The notes: generated from the sequence alone by a model not told the origin. Counted from the first letter of the stretch, positions 43,232 to 52,938 are shown. The stretch is 64,000 nt of DNA from an uncultured Ruminococcus sp. (GCA_910577575.1 CAJTOG010000004.1:17112-81111), one strand, 5' to 3'. A program made the numbers and translations.

Positions 43232-44431
43232 TTAATCATTGACAATTTTGAAGCCGTTATTTCTGAGAGCGGTTTTTATTTCCTCAATATGATTATAGTT
43301 CCTTGTTTCAAGAATTATTCTGAGATAACAGCCGTTTACATCTGAACCTTCGTTTGCTCTTTCATGATGGATTGATATAACATTTCCGCCAAGTTCTGCA
43401 ATAATACGAGAAACATCCATAAGCTGACCAGGTTTGTCAATAAGTTCGATATTAAGAGTGCTGTTGCGTCCTGTCATGAGAAGTCCTCGTTTGATTACCC
43501 TTGAAAGAATGGTTACATCTATATTTCCACCTGAAAGCAGACAGACTACTTTTTTATTCTTAATTGGTACTTTATTGAACATTGCCGCTGCAACCGATAC
43601 AGCTCCTGCACCTTCTGTAACAAGTTTTTGCTGTTCCATGAGTGCAAGTATAGCGGCTGCTATTTCATCATCACTTACTGTGACAATTTCGTCAACGTAA
43701 TCTGAGACAAATTTGAAAGTATTTTCTCCGGGTTCTTTTACTGCTATTCCGTCTGCTATGGTTGACACACTTTTAAGGCATTCTATTCTGCCGTCTTTTA
43801 CTGCGTTGTACATACTCGGTGCACCTGCCGCCTGCACTCCGTATACCTTGATATTCGGATTGAGGCTTTTTATTGCAAAGGCAACTCCTGAAATAAGTCC
43901 GCCGCCGCCAACAGGGACTATAACAGCATCCATGTCGGGAATTTGCTCTGTAAGTTCAAGTCCGATTGTTCCTTGACCTGCGATAACATTTTCATCATCA
44001 AATGGGTGAATGAAAGTATATCCATGTTCGTCACGCTGTCTGAGTGCCTCACTGTATGCATCGTCATAAACTCCTTTTACAAGGCACACTTCTGCCCCAT
44101 AACTTTTAGTAGCCTCAACTTTTGATATAGGAGCACCGTCCGGAAGACAGATAATTGACTTTATACCATTTTTTGCGGCAGCAAGAGCAACTCCCTGTGC
44201 ATGGTTTCCAGCAGAGCAGGCAATGACACCTTTTGATTTTTCTTCATCTGAAAGACATGACATCTTATAGTAAGCTCCTCGTACCTTAAAAGACCCGGTG
44301 ATTTGCAGATTTTCAGTTTTAAGCCAGATATTTGATTCAGGATTAATTTTTGGTGCCTGTATAACATCTGTTTCTCTGATAACCTGTTTTAAGATATATT
44401 TTGCATGATAAATTTTATCAAGTGTAAGCAT
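43232..44431 (-). CDS. ilvA: Threonine dehydratase with ACT domain
   Basis: It deaminates threonine to 2-oxobutanoate, the first step of isoleucine synthesis. The PLP lysine lies in GSFKVRGAYYKM, the phosphate loop is SAGNHAQGVALAA and the Ser/Gly-rich motif is PVGGGGLISG. The C-terminal ACT domain (about 325-399) resembles the short catabolic-type (TdcB/Firmicute IlvA) arrangement. It can serve the ilv genes encoded in the window. It lies two bases downstream of the DUF815 gene. Confidence 0.94.
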   Translation of the reverse strand: MLTLDKIYHAKYILKQVIRETDVIQAPKINPESNIWLKTENLQITGSFKVRGAYYKMSCLSDEEKSKGVIACSAGNHAQGVALAAAKNGIKSIICLPDGAPISKVEATKSYGAEVCLVKGVYDDAYSEALRQRDEHGYTFIHPFDDENVIAGQGTIGLELTEQIPDMDAVIVPVGGGGLISGVAFAIKSLNPNIKVYGVQAAGAPSMYNAVKDGRIECLKSVSTIADGIAVKEPGENTFKFVSDYVDEIVTVSDDEIAAAILALMEQQKLVTEGAGAVSVAAAMFNKVPIKNKKVVCLLSGGNIDVTILSRVIKRGLLMTGRNSTLNIELIDKPGQLMDVSRIIAELGGNVISIHHERANEGSDVNGCYLRIILETRNYNHIEEIKTALRNNGFKIVND

Positions 44432-44433
44432 TT

Positions 44434-45630
44434 TTACATCTCCATAATTAATTGGTTTATGAATTGTTTTGCTGTTCTCGGTGAGCGTCCGTTGCCTGAT
44501 GATAAAGCAAACTGCTCGGCTTTGAGGATAATTTCTTCATCGGAAAGATTTATGCCATGAGACTTTGCAAGTTCAATTGCAATAGAAGTAAAACTTTTTT
44601 TGTCCGGACGGCTGAAATTTACTCTTAATCCGAAACGGGCTGAAAGCGACAGCATTTCCTGCATTGTATCATTTTTATGTATGTCATCGCCCTCACGGTC
44701 GGAAAAACTTTCCTTGATAAGATGACGGCGGTTGCTTGTTGCATATATTGCAATATTATTTGCTCCTGATGATACCGAACCTTCAAGTACGGCTTTCAAT
44801 GCACCGAAACAGTCTTCTCCGGAAGTAAAGCTCAAATCATCAATGAATATGATGAATTTCAGTGGATTTGCACTGAGTTCGTCAATAAGCACGGGTATAT
44901 CTTTCAGCTGTTCTTTTGTAATTTCAACGAGGCGGAGTCCCATTTCTGAAAATTCATTTACAACAGCTTTCACCGTAGATGATTTTCCGGTTCCTGCATC
45001 ACCGTATAAAAGCACATTGTGAGATTTTTTTCCGTTGATTAGTGCGAGTGTGTTTTCGATGACTGCCTTTCTCTCACGTTCGTAGCCGTAAAGCTCTGAA
45101 AGTTTCTGTTTATCGGGATATTTTACGGGAACAGTATTACCGTCCCTTAAAATAAACATTTTATTCTGTGAATATTTTCCATAGCCGTATTTACTGATAT
45201 TTTCAATACGTTTGCTGTATTCTGCTACAAAGTCGATTTCAGAAGTTCTCCATTTTGGCAGAAATCCTTTATATTTAATTTCAGAAATAAAGTCTTCGGG
45301 AGTGAGGCGAGAAAACTCCTGAAATATTTTCAGTTCGTTTTCAACCGTTTCAACAATATAACTGTCGAAAGTTTTTCCCTGTGATTTTCCTTTTATATAG
45401 AAATTATCGTCTTCAAGTACTGTTTTTAAAATATACTCACTTATATCTGTAATGTTATTTCTATAGAGTGAGCTGATAAAATCAGTGTAATATTTAAGAA
45501 AGTCCTCAATGTTTTCAGTATCTGCATCGAAAAGGTGCATTAAATCACTTATTACCGAATCCTTGCCGAGTCCACGGAAAACAGCTATTAAATTTCTTTT
45601 TAGGGTAAGATTTTCAAGTTTTTCACTCAT
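44434..45630 (-). CDS. DUF815-family AAA ATPase
   Basis: The 398-residue protein has an N-terminal helical region (1-190) and an AAA core with Walker A LYGDAGTGKSSTVKAV and Walker B FIIFIDDLSF, plus a C-terminal segment SGNGRSPRTAKQFINQL typical of DUF815 proteins. The function of the family is not established. It overlaps the leuB stop by 4 bases and precedes ilvA by two. The placement inside an amino-acid operon is curious. Confidence 0.88.
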   Translation of the reverse strand: MSEKLENLTLKRNLIAVFRGLGKDSVISDLMHLFDADTENIEDFLKYYTDFISSLYRNNITDISEYILKTVLEDDNFYIKGKSQGKTFDSYIVETVENELKIFQEFSRLTPEDFISEIKYKGFLPKWRTSEIDFVAEYSKRIENISKYGYGKYSQNKMFILRDGNTVPVKYPDKQKLSELYGYERERKAVIENTLALINGKKSHNVLLYGDAGTGKSSTVKAVVNEFSEMGLRLVEITKEQLKDIPVLIDELSANPLKFIIFIDDLSFTSGEDCFGALKAVLEGSVSSGANNIAIYATSNRRHLIKESFSDREGDDIHKNDTMQEMLSLSARFGLRVNFSRPDKKSFTSIAIELAKSHGINLSDEEIILKAEQFALSSGNGRSPRTAKQFINQLIMEM

Positions 45631-46700
45631 AAAGCCTCGAGAACCTTTTCAGTCATTTCTGTGCAGGTAAGTGGTGTACCTTCTGAATCGCCCATTAAAT
45701 CAGCTGTTCTGTAACCTGCATTGAGTACTTTGTCCACTGCTTTTTCTATAGCGTCGGCTTCATCAGCAAGACCGAATGAAAATCTCAGCATCATTGCACC
45801 TGAAAGAATTGTAGCGATAGGATTGGCCTTGTTCTGACCTGCAATGTCAGGAGCTGAACCGTGAATGGGTTCATACATTCCACGTGTTCCTTCACCCATT
45901 GATGCAGATGCAAGCATGCCTATTGAACCTGTAATCTGTGAAGCTTCATCTGAAAGAATATCGCCGAACATATTTGAAGTTACAATAACATCAAACTGGC
46001 GTGGATTTCTTACCAGCTGCATAGCTGCGTTATCTACAAACATATCACTGTACTCAACTTCAGGATATTCTTCTGAAAGTTTGTGCATAGTCTTTCTCCA
46101 GAGGCGTGAACTTTCAAGAACGTTTGCCTTGTCAATACTGCACAGTCTTTTATTACGCTTCATGGCCGAATCAAATGCAACACGTCCGATACGTTCAATT
46201 TCTGTAATGCTGTAAGCTTCTGTATCATAAGCCTCTTCACCATATTTTCCCTGACGATAGCCACGGTCACCGAAATAAATGCCTCCTGTAAGTTCACGGA
46301 CAATCATCAGGTCAAAACCATCACCTACTATTTCATCTTTAAGCGGTGAAGCGTTTCTGAGTGCAGGATAAAGCTTTGCAGGACGCAGATTTGTATAAAG
46401 TCCGAGGGCTTCACGGATTCCGAGCAGTGCTTTTTCCGGACGGTTGTTTCCGGGCTGGTCGTCCCATTTCGGACCGCCTACTGCTCCCAAAAGTACACTG
46501 TCGCTTGCAAGACAACCATCAACAGTTTCCTGTGGCAGCGGTTTACCTGTTGCATCTATTGCACAACCTCCGATTAAATATGATGTAAAATTAAATTTAT
46601 GACCGAATTTTTCAGCCGTTTTTTCAAGTACGGCAACAGTACTGTTAACAATTTCCGGACCTATTCCGTCACCTTTAAGAAGTGCTATGTTGAATTTCAT
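45627..46700 (-). CDS. leuB: 3-isopropylmalate dehydrogenase
   Basis: It oxidatively decarboxylates 3-isopropylmalate in leucine synthesis. The 357-residue protein has the family features GDGIGPEIVN, the substrate loop LRPAKLYP, RELTGGIYFGDRG, and the NAD-binding EPIHGSAPDIAGQNKANP. An AAGGAG site precedes the ATG. It is separated from leuD by the disrupted gene at 46720-47064. Confidence 0.97.
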   Translation of the reverse strand: MKFNIALLKGDGIGPEIVNSTVAVLEKTAEKFGHKFNFTSYLIGGCAIDATGKPLPQETVDGCLASDSVLLGAVGGPKWDDQPGNNRPEKALLGIREALGLYTNLRPAKLYPALRNASPLKDEIVGDGFDLMIVRELTGGIYFGDRGYRQGKYGEEAYDTEAYSITEIERIGRVAFDSAMKRNKRLCSIDKANVLESSRLWRKTMHKLSEEYPEVEYSDMFVDNAAMQLVRNPRQFDVIVTSNMFGDILSDEASQITGSIGMLASASMGEGTRGMYEPIHGSAPDIAGQNKANPIATILSGAMMLRFSFGLADEADAIEKAVDKVLNAGYRTADLMGDSEGTPLTCTEMTEKVLEAL

Positions 46701-46719
46701 TTTTTAATTATCTCCTTAT

Positions 46720-47064
46720 TTATAAATATTCCTCATAATCAACGCCGATGTAAACAAGATTATCATTTTTTATAACAAATCCGACAGGTTCACCCCAGTC
46801 ACCCTCGCCTTCAATTAAATAATATACTCCATTATCTTCAATTACAACAAGTGCAGTAAATCAGTAGTATTCGAGAATGCCCCTGACATTTTTGAATTCG
46901 GAAAGTTTGAAGCTTTCATCAGATAAATGACAGATTTCAATTAATTCATGACATATTTGGTTAATCATATCATCATAAAGAAAATTGAAATGTTCAATGC
47001 CTTTTTCGGCATATATTTCTTCAGCTTGAGGGGTTAATTTAAGGCTTTTAATTATTTTATCCAT
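46720..47064 (-). pseudogene. Gene with in-frame TGA between leuD and leuB
   Basis: From ATG 47064 the frame reads MDKIIKSLKLTPQAEEIYAE and on to NVRGILEYY, then a TGA (46861-46863). The same frame continues FTALVVIEDNGVYYLIEGEG and GDWGEPVGFVIKNDN to a TAA at 46720. The second half is a well-formed small beta domain, so this is one protein of about 114 residues interrupted by a nonsense codon (TGG to TGA would do it). The family is not identified; it recalls small unnamed DUF proteins next to toxin-immunity genes. Confidence 0.6.
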
Positions 47065-47129
47065 AAAAAACTTCAATTAAGATATGGAGCAGGAGTCAAA
47101 AGAACTCCATACTCCGGATAAAATTATAA

Positions 47130-47624
47130 TTATTTTATTACTCCGTCGGCAATTGACTGAATAAGTCCGCCGTTTTCTATAATCTTCTGAACAAATTCAG
47201 GGAAAGACTCTGTTTTGAATTCCTGTCCAGTTGTGAGATTTTTAATTATGCCGTTATCCAAATCGGCTTCAATCTTATCGCCCTCGCTGATACCATCAAC
47301 AGCTTCAGGACATTCCACGATAGCAAGTCCGATATTGATAGAATTTCTGTAAAAAATTCTTGCAAAACTCTTTGCGATTACAAGTGATACTCCGCTTGAC
47401 TTGATTGCAATAGGAGCGTGTTCACGTGAAGAACCGCATCCGAAATTCTGACCTGCTGTAATAATGTCGCCTGTCTGAACACGGGTTACAAAAGTCTTGT
47501 CCAAATCCTCCATGCAATGAGAGGCAAGTTCCTTGTGGTCGCTTGTATTGAGGTAGCGTGCTGGGATAATTACATCTGTATCAACGTTATCACCATATTT
47601 TATAACATTTCCTGTGTATTTCAT
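47130..47624 (-). CDS. leuD: 3-isopropylmalate dehydratase, small subunit
   Basis: With LeuC it isomerises 2- to 3-isopropylmalate. The 164-residue swivel-domain protein has the archaeal/Firmicute-type signatures GDNVDTDVIIPARYL and GQNFGCGSSREHAP and the substrate-contact SFARIFYRNSINIGL. It begins one base after the leuC stop. Confidence 0.96.
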   Translation of the reverse strand: MKYTGNVIKYGDNVDTDVIIPARYLNTSDHKELASHCMEDLDKTFVTRVQTGDIITAGQNFGCGSSREHAPIAIKSSGVSLVIAKSFARIFYRNSINIGLAIVECPEAVDGISEGDKIEADLDNGIIKNLTTGQEFKTESFPEFVQKIIENGGLIQSIADGVIK

Positions 47625-47625
47625 T

Positions 47626-48888
47626 TTATTTTACCTCCCATGGACTTGTAATCTTTCCGGTGACTGCACTTGCTGCAGCTGTTGCAGGACTTGCAAGATA
47701 AATTTCTGATTCAACATGACCCATACGTCCGACAAAGTTTCTGTTGGTTGTTGCTACAGCACGTTCTCCTGCTGCGAGTATGCCCATATATCCTCCTAAG
47801 CATGGTCCGCAGGTCGGTGTTGATACGACTGCACCTGATTCAATGAATATTTTAAGAAGTCCCATTTCCATTGCATCAAGATAAATCTGCTGAGTTGCAG
47901 GAATTACGATTACACGTACTCCTTTTGCACACTTTCTGTCTTTCATGATTTCAGCAGCTTCAATCAAATCCTCAAGTCTGCCGTTTGTACATGAACCTAT
48001 AACAACCTGGTCAATCTTTATATCGCCGATTTCATCAAAAGTCTTGGCATTTTCCGGAAGATGCGGAAATGATACAGTCGGTTCAATTTCAGAAAGATTT
48101 ATGTCAATTACTTCATCATAAACAGCATCTTCATCAGCTTTGAATATCTGAGGTTCTGCTCCGCCATGGGATTTGATATAATCAAGAGTAATCTGGTCGA
48201 CTTCAAAAATACCGTTCTTTGCACCTGCTTCAATAGCCATGTTTGCAATACAGAGACGGTCAGCCATAGAAAGTGAGTCAAGCCCCTCTCCTGTAAATTC
48301 CATGGAACGGTACAATGCACCGTCAACACCTATTTTTCCTATAATATGAAGAATAACGTCCTTGCCTGAAACATATTTGCGGAGTTTTCCCGTAAGATTG
48401 AATTTTATAGCTGATGGTACTTTGAACCATGCTTTGCCGATAGCCATACCACAAGCCATGTCAGTTGAGCCTACACCGGTTGAAAATGCACCCAATGCAC
48501 CATATGTACAGGTATGGGAATCGGCACCAATTACTGTATATCCTGCTGAAACGAGTCCTTTTTCAGGAAGTAAAGCGTGTTCAATACCCATTTCACCTAC
48601 ATCATAAAAGTGTGTTACTTCATTAGCTCCGCAGAAATCACGGCACATTTTACATTGTTCGGCAGCTTTGATGTCTTTATTCGGAGCGAAATGGTCCATA
48701 ACCATTGTTACCTTGTCCTTATCAAAAACACCATTTTTGTTGAGTTTGGAAAATTCTTTGATAGCAACAGGAGATGTAATATCGTTTCCGAGTACCAAAT
48801 CAAGCTTAGCAAGAATCAACTGTCCTGCCTGAACATTTTCAAGTCCTGCATGAGCTGCAAGAATTTTCTGTGTCATTGTCATACCCAT
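47626..48888 (-). CDS. leuC: 3-isopropylmalate dehydratase, large subunit
   Basis: This 420-residue aconitase-family subunit carries the [4Fe-4S] cluster ligands in the segments VIGSCTNGR (first cysteine) and TPTCGPCLG (second and third), with GADSHTCTYGALGAFSTGVG as substrate region. It is the shorter homoaconitase-like type that pairs with 160-170-residue LeuD proteins. No promoter or T-box is evident in the 67 bases before it, so it may be transcribed with the preceding genes. Confidence 0.96.
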   Translation of the reverse strand: MGMTMTQKILAAHAGLENVQAGQLILAKLDLVLGNDITSPVAIKEFSKLNKNGVFDKDKVTMVMDHFAPNKDIKAAEQCKMCRDFCGANEVTHFYDVGEMGIEHALLPEKGLVSAGYTVIGADSHTCTYGALGAFSTGVGSTDMACGMAIGKAWFKVPSAIKFNLTGKLRKYVSGKDVILHIIGKIGVDGALYRSMEFTGEGLDSLSMADRLCIANMAIEAGAKNGIFEVDQITLDYIKSHGGAEPQIFKADEDAVYDEVIDINLSEIEPTVSFPHLPENAKTFDEIGDIKIDQVVIGSCTNGRLEDLIEAAEIMKDRKCAKGVRVIVIPATQQIYLDAMEMGLLKIFIESGAVVSTPTCGPCLGGYMGILAAGERAVATTNRNFVGRMGHVESEIYLASPATAAASAVTGKITSPWEVK

Positions 48889-48955
48889 TTATATCATTCC
48901 TTTCGGATTTTTTATAGTAAATTTCTGAATTTTTACAGAATTTATTTTTTATGAT

Positions 48956-49378
48956 TCAGCGTTTCCAGTGCATTATATATTCAGTTTGCATTGTATCGCT
49001 GTCAATTTGTTTTGATTCAATTATGAATCCCGATTTTTTATAGAATTTTACAGCTTTCTGATTTTTTTCATAGACAGATAAAATCAGCGTGTTTCTGTGT
49101 TCCTTGACGAAATTCAGCAGTGAAGTTCCGATACCTTTTGACCTGTATGGCTTGCTTACAAATATTCCCGCAATATAATTATCTGTAAGTCCGATAAAGC
49201 CGTTTATTATACTGTCAGTTTCAGAGATATAAACTTCTGCCTGCATTATTGCAGACCTTACAGAACTGTAATTATTTTTCCAGTATTCAGGATTTATAAA
49301 ATCATGTGCGTCTGTATTTGATTCAAGCCATATATTCATGACTGATTCAATATCATTATTATTGAATTTTCTTATCAT
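48956..49378 (-). CDS. GNAT acetyltransferase
   Basis: The 140-residue protein has the GNAT fold: opening MIRKFNNNDIESVMNIW, the acetyl-CoA loop PYRSKGIGTSLL and the closing AVKFYKKSGFII. It resembles the YjaB/PhnO-like small acetyltransferases. It overlaps the previous gene by 20 bases, which implies translational coupling to the unknown 173-residue protein. The substrate is unknown. Confidence 0.85.
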   Translation of the reverse strand: MIRKFNNNDIESVMNIWLESNTDAHDFINPEYWKNNYSSVRSAIMQAEVYISETDSIINGFIGLTDNYIAGIFVSKPYRSKGIGTSLLNFVKEHRNTLILSVYEKNQKAVKFYKKSGFIIESKQIDSDTMQTEYIMHWKR

Positions 49379-49880
49379 AGTCTTTTAGGATAATACCTGA
49401 ATAATAATATAAGCTGTAGAAAAAGTTATCAGGTATGAAATTTTCATAGTATTCGTCCAAATCATCTTCCGTATAGTCTTTGGGGAGCAGATATTGTTTA
49501 TCAAGAATATCCAAAAATTCCGGAAATGGTTCAACGTGTTCCATTTTCTCAGCATCTTCGCATATTTCAAGATAATAGTCAAAACTTTTATTGAGTTCAT
49601 TGACAAGCCATTCAGCTTCAGGAGTATTTATATGTCTTGCCTTTTCATAGATTCTTAAAAGAAAAACAAGTGCAAACGGAGCAGGAGAAAACAATGTACT
49701 CTGATGCTCAAAATCTGATATGTCATTAAGAGCTTCATTTATTTCGTCAATATTCTGCATATTGTCAAGAATGCAGAGATATTCAGGATAGTTTTCAGCA
49801 GTTCCGTAAGCCGTAACCATTCTGTTCCATGGAACATCGCTGATATTCAGATTTTTAGTATATTCTTTTGTACTGTCCAT
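49359..49880 (-). CDS. Unknown helical 173-residue protein
   Basis: The sequence is acidic and mostly helical with no signal or membrane segment. Notable stretches are DVPWNRMVTAYGTAENYPEY and LDDYYENFIP-like acidic aromatic clusters near the C-terminus. The W-x-R-x-x-T-A-Y-G-T-A pattern recalls small immunity-type or DUF proteins, but no family can be assigned. It lies between a methyltransferase and a GNAT gene, all on the minus strand and tightly spaced. Confidence 0.7.
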   Translation of the reverse strand: MDSTKEYTKNLNISDVPWNRMVTAYGTAENYPEYLCILDNMQNIDEINEALNDISDFEHQSTLFSPAPFALVFLLRIYEKARHINTPEAEWLVNELNKSFDYYLEICEDAEKMEHVEPFPEFLDILDKQYLLPKDYTEDDLDEYYENFIPDNFFYSLYYYSGIILKDYDKKIQ

Positions 49881-49893
49881 AATTTTAAATCCT

Positions 49894-50565
49894 TTATTTG
49901 ATTGCTATTATTACAGAAAATTTTTGATAGGAATAAATACATTTGACAAGTTTGAATTTGTATTTTTTCATCATATCAATTTCTTGTTCAACAGAACATT
50001 CTCTATCCAATTTTCTTCGCTCTCTCCATAATTCTATATCTTTGTCTGCTAATTCGCTATTAGATAATTGTTTTTCCCAGTAATTATCATACCATTTATT
50101 AATTTCAGGTTGTCCTGCACAGAACTGGTCATAATTGACAAATAAACCGTTGTTTGGCAAAGCATGATATATTCTTGAAAAAAGCTTTTCTTTATCATTA
50201 TTTTCTAAATGATGAATAGATAATGCAGAAATAACAGTATCAAAAGAATCATTTGGAAGTTCATTAATGTAATCAGCAACTTGATAGGAAACATTTTCAA
50301 TGCCACGAAATCTTTTTCGAGCTATATTTAACATTTCATCAGCAATGTCTACAAGTATATATTTTGAATCCGGACATTGTTGATACCAGAAATGAGTTAA
50401 TAATCCTGTTCCTGCACCTAAATCAATAATTCTTTTCGGCTTAGTTATATTTGAAATAATAAAATTTGTTGTATTTTTGTAAAAATCATCAAAACAGGAG
50501 ATAAACTTTCTTCGATTACCATCATATTCTCTTGCGATTAAATTGAACTGATTTTCTATGTTCAT
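49894..50565 (-). CDS. Class I SAM-dependent methyltransferase
   Basis: The 223-residue protein has the SAM-binding motif IIDLGAGTGLLTHFW, the acidic ribose contact ILVDIADEML, and motif SFDTVISALSIHHL. It resembles small-molecule methyltransferases of the UbiE/SmtA type. The substrate is unknown. It is more AT-rich than ilvD and leuC and sits with two other accessory genes between them, so the three may be an insertion into a biosynthetic operon. Confidence 0.87.
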   Translation of the reverse strand: MNIENQFNLIAREYDGNRRKFISCFDDFYKNTTNFIISNITKPKRIIDLGAGTGLLTHFWYQQCPDSKYILVDIADEMLNIARKRFRGIENVSYQVADYINELPNDSFDTVISALSIHHLENNDKEKLFSRIYHALPNNGLFVNYDQFCAGQPEINKWYDNYWEKQLSNSELADKDIELWRERRKLDRECSVEQEIDMMKKYKFKLVKCIYSYQKFSVIIAIK

Positions 50566-50583
50566 ATTACATTTCCTTTATTT

Positions 50584-52248
50584 TTACTTCTTGTTAATGA
50601 TAGCCCCTTTGTCAGCAGATGAAACCATTTTGGCATAGCGTTTGAGATAACCTGTAATATTTTCTTTTTTCCTGATTGGCATTGTCTTTTTACGCTCTTC
50701 GAGTTCCTCGTCTGAGATTTCAAGATTAATGCTGTAGTTAGGAATGTCAATGGAAATAATATCTCCGTCCTTTATATATGCAATTGTACCGCCGTTGACA
50801 GCTTCAGGTGAAACATGACCGATTGCCGCACCTCTTGTCGCACCGCTGAAACGTCCGTCAGTGATAAGTGCAACAGTTGAGCCAAGTCCCGCTCCTTGAA
50901 TTGCGGAAGTAGGCGAAAGCATTTCACGCATACCTGGTCCGCCTGCCGGTCCTTCATAGCGGATAACCACAACATCACCGGCTTTTATACCGCCTTCATA
51001 AATTACCTTTATAGCTTCTTCTTCACTGTCGAATACCCGTGCAGGTCCTTTGTGTACAAGCATTTCAGGTGCTACCGCACTTCTCTTTACAACGCATCTG
51101 TCAGGTGCAAGATTTCCACGGAGTATAGCAATACCGCCTGTTTCGCTGTACGGATTATCAATCGGGCGGATTGTTTCAGGGTCTTTGTTAATACAGCCTG
51201 AAATATTTTCACCGACTGTTTTTCCTGTTACAGTCATGCAGTCGAGATTGATTAAATCCTTTTTGGAAAGTTCATTAAGTACAGCATAAACTCCGCCTGC
51301 TTCGTTCAGGTCTTCCATATAGGTATGGCCGGCAGGGGCAAGATGACAGAGATTAGGAGTTTTTGCACTTATTTCGTTTGCAATGTCAAGATTTATATTG
51401 ACTCCGCATTCGTTTGCAATTGCAGGAAGATGCAGCATGCTGTTTGTTGAACAGCCCAGAGCCATATCAGCAGTAAGAGCGTTCATGAATGCCTTTTCCG
51501 TCATAATGTCAAGCGGACGGATATTCTGTCTGTAAAGCTCCATGACCTGCATACCTGCCATTTTTGCAAGCTTGATTCTGTCAGAGTAAACAGCCGGAAT
51601 TGTTCCATTGCCCTTTAATCCCATACCAAGTACTTCTGTAAGACAGTTCATTGAATTAGCTGTATACATTCCGGAACATGAACCGCAGGTAGGACAGGCT
51701 TTGTTTTCGTATTCCTCAACGTCTTCAATTGACATTTTGCCGGCTGTATAAGCTCCTACGGCTTCAAACATGGAAGAAAGACTTGTTTTTTTGCCCTTTA
51801 CATGACCTGCAAGCATTGGACCTCCGCTTACAAAAACAGTAGGAACATTTATTCTTGCTGCCGCCATAAGAAGTCCCGGAACGTTTTTATCACAGTTCGG
51901 AACCATAACAAGTGCATCGAAATGATGTGCAAGAGCCATACATTCTGTAGAATCCGCAATCAAATCACGTGTTACAAGTGAATATTTCATGCCCTGATGT
52001 CCCATTGCTATACCGTCACATACAGCGATTGCAGGAAATACAACCGGTGTACCTCCTCCCATTGCAACGCCCAATTTTACAGCTTCAACGATTTTATCTA
52101 TATTCATATGTCCGGGTACGATTTCGTTATACGACGATACAATACCCACAAGCGGACGCTTCATTTCTTCTTTTGTATGTCCGAGAGCGTTGAAAAGCGA
52201 ACGCTGTGATGCTTTTTCAACTCCTGAACAGAAAAAGTTTTCACTCAT
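50584..52248 (-). CDS. ilvD: Dihydroxy-acid dehydratase
   Basis: It dehydrates dihydroxy acids in Ile and Val synthesis. The 554-residue protein has the iron-sulfur cysteine motifs MVPNCDKNVPG and CPTCGSCSGMYTANSM, and the C-terminal signature TDGRFSGATRG. The length is standard. It lies 40 bases after a flavoprotein gene and is separate from ilvBNC, which ends at a terminator. Confidence 0.97.
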   Translation of the reverse strand: MSENFFCSGVEKASQRSLFNALGHTKEEMKRPLVGIVSSYNEIVPGHMNIDKIVEAVKLGVAMGGGTPVVFPAIAVCDGIAMGHQGMKYSLVTRDLIADSTECMALAHHFDALVMVPNCDKNVPGLLMAAARINVPTVFVSGGPMLAGHVKGKKTSLSSMFEAVGAYTAGKMSIEDVEEYENKACPTCGSCSGMYTANSMNCLTEVLGMGLKGNGTIPAVYSDRIKLAKMAGMQVMELYRQNIRPLDIMTEKAFMNALTADMALGCSTNSMLHLPAIANECGVNINLDIANEISAKTPNLCHLAPAGHTYMEDLNEAGGVYAVLNELSKKDLINLDCMTVTGKTVGENISGCINKDPETIRPIDNPYSETGGIAILRGNLAPDRCVVKRSAVAPEMLVHKGPARVFDSEEEAIKVIYEGGIKAGDVVVIRYEGPAGGPGMREMLSPTSAIQGAGLGSTVALITDGRFSGATRGAAIGHVSPEAVNGGTIAYIKDGDIISIDIPNYSINLEISDEELEERKKTMPIRKKENITGYLKRYAKMVSSADKGAIINKK

Positions 52249-52288
52249 TTTATTTCACCTCATTTTAAAAATTTTAAATCAGAATTTA

Positions 52289-52825
52289 TTATTTTATTGA
52301 AAATCCTAACTTATATGCTTCTGCTAAAGATTTATCAGAAACATCTCCTTTGTTTTTGGCACCTCTAACAAGTACCATACCTACATCTTCCAAATTAAAG
52401 AAATTTAGAATAAGCTGATATTGTATTTTTATTGAATCAAATAATTCCGTCAAAGTTGCAGCTCCTACTAAAATCAATGCAAGTTTTTTTATCTTGAATT
52501 TATTTCTCATAGGTGTGTGTAGTCTATCAATTATTGTTTTTAACTCGGCACTTATTCCATAAAAATATACGGGAGAAGCAATTACTAATATATCCGTATC
52601 TTTTAGCTTATCATATATCTTATTCATGTCATCATTTTGAAAACACTTATTATTTTTGCTTGTGAAGCAAGAATTACATCCAATACAATAATTTACTTTG
52701 TAATCCGCTACAGAAATTATTTCAACGTTATGATTATGTTTTGCCCCATCAGCAAATGCAGAAGCCAGTAATTCAGTGTTTCCACCTTTTCGCATACTTC
52801 CAACTAAAATAACTATTTTACTCAT
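52289..52825 (-). CDS. Flavodoxin-fold NAD(P)H-dependent oxidoreductase
   Basis: The 178-residue protein belongs to the NADPH-dependent FMN reductase/iron-sulfur flavoprotein group: start VILVGSMRKGGNTELLASAF (FMN phosphate loop), a cysteine motif CIGCNSCFTSKNNKC like that of iron-sulfur flavoproteins, and ASPVYFYGISAELK. It could bind FMN and perhaps a 4Fe-4S cluster. The reaction partner is unknown. It is located directly upstream of ilvD, whose cluster is oxygen-sensitive. Confidence 0.87.
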   Translation of the reverse strand: MSKIVILVGSMRKGGNTELLASAFADGAKHNHNVEIISVADYKVNYCIGCNSCFTSKNNKCFQNDDMNKIYDKLKDTDILVIASPVYFYGISAELKTIIDRLHTPMRNKFKIKKLALILVGAATLTELFDSIKIQYQLILNFFNLEDVGMVLVRGAKNKGDVSDKSLAEAYKLGFSIK

Positions 52826-52879
52826 TATTAAATATCTCCTGCAAATTCTGATTTATAACTGCTGAATGAACAATATATT

Positions 52880-52925
52880 TTAAAAAAACAGGTGACGGAA
52901 CTTTCATGAACCGTTACCTGTTTTA
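52880..52925 (-). terminator. Terminator of the ilvBNC operon
   Basis: On the minus strand AACAGGTAACGG pairs with CCGTCACCTGTT (one mismatched/wobble position) around a TTCATGAAAGTT loop, followed by at least five T. It separates ilvC from the flavoprotein-ilvD unit. Confidence 0.9.
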
Positions 52926-52938
52926 GTCCGATTCACAG

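Noticed and set aside
46861..46863. Selenocysteine reading of the internal TGA in the leu-operon gene
   Set aside because: No SECIS-like hairpin directly after the TGA and no redox motif; a nonsense mutation is simpler.
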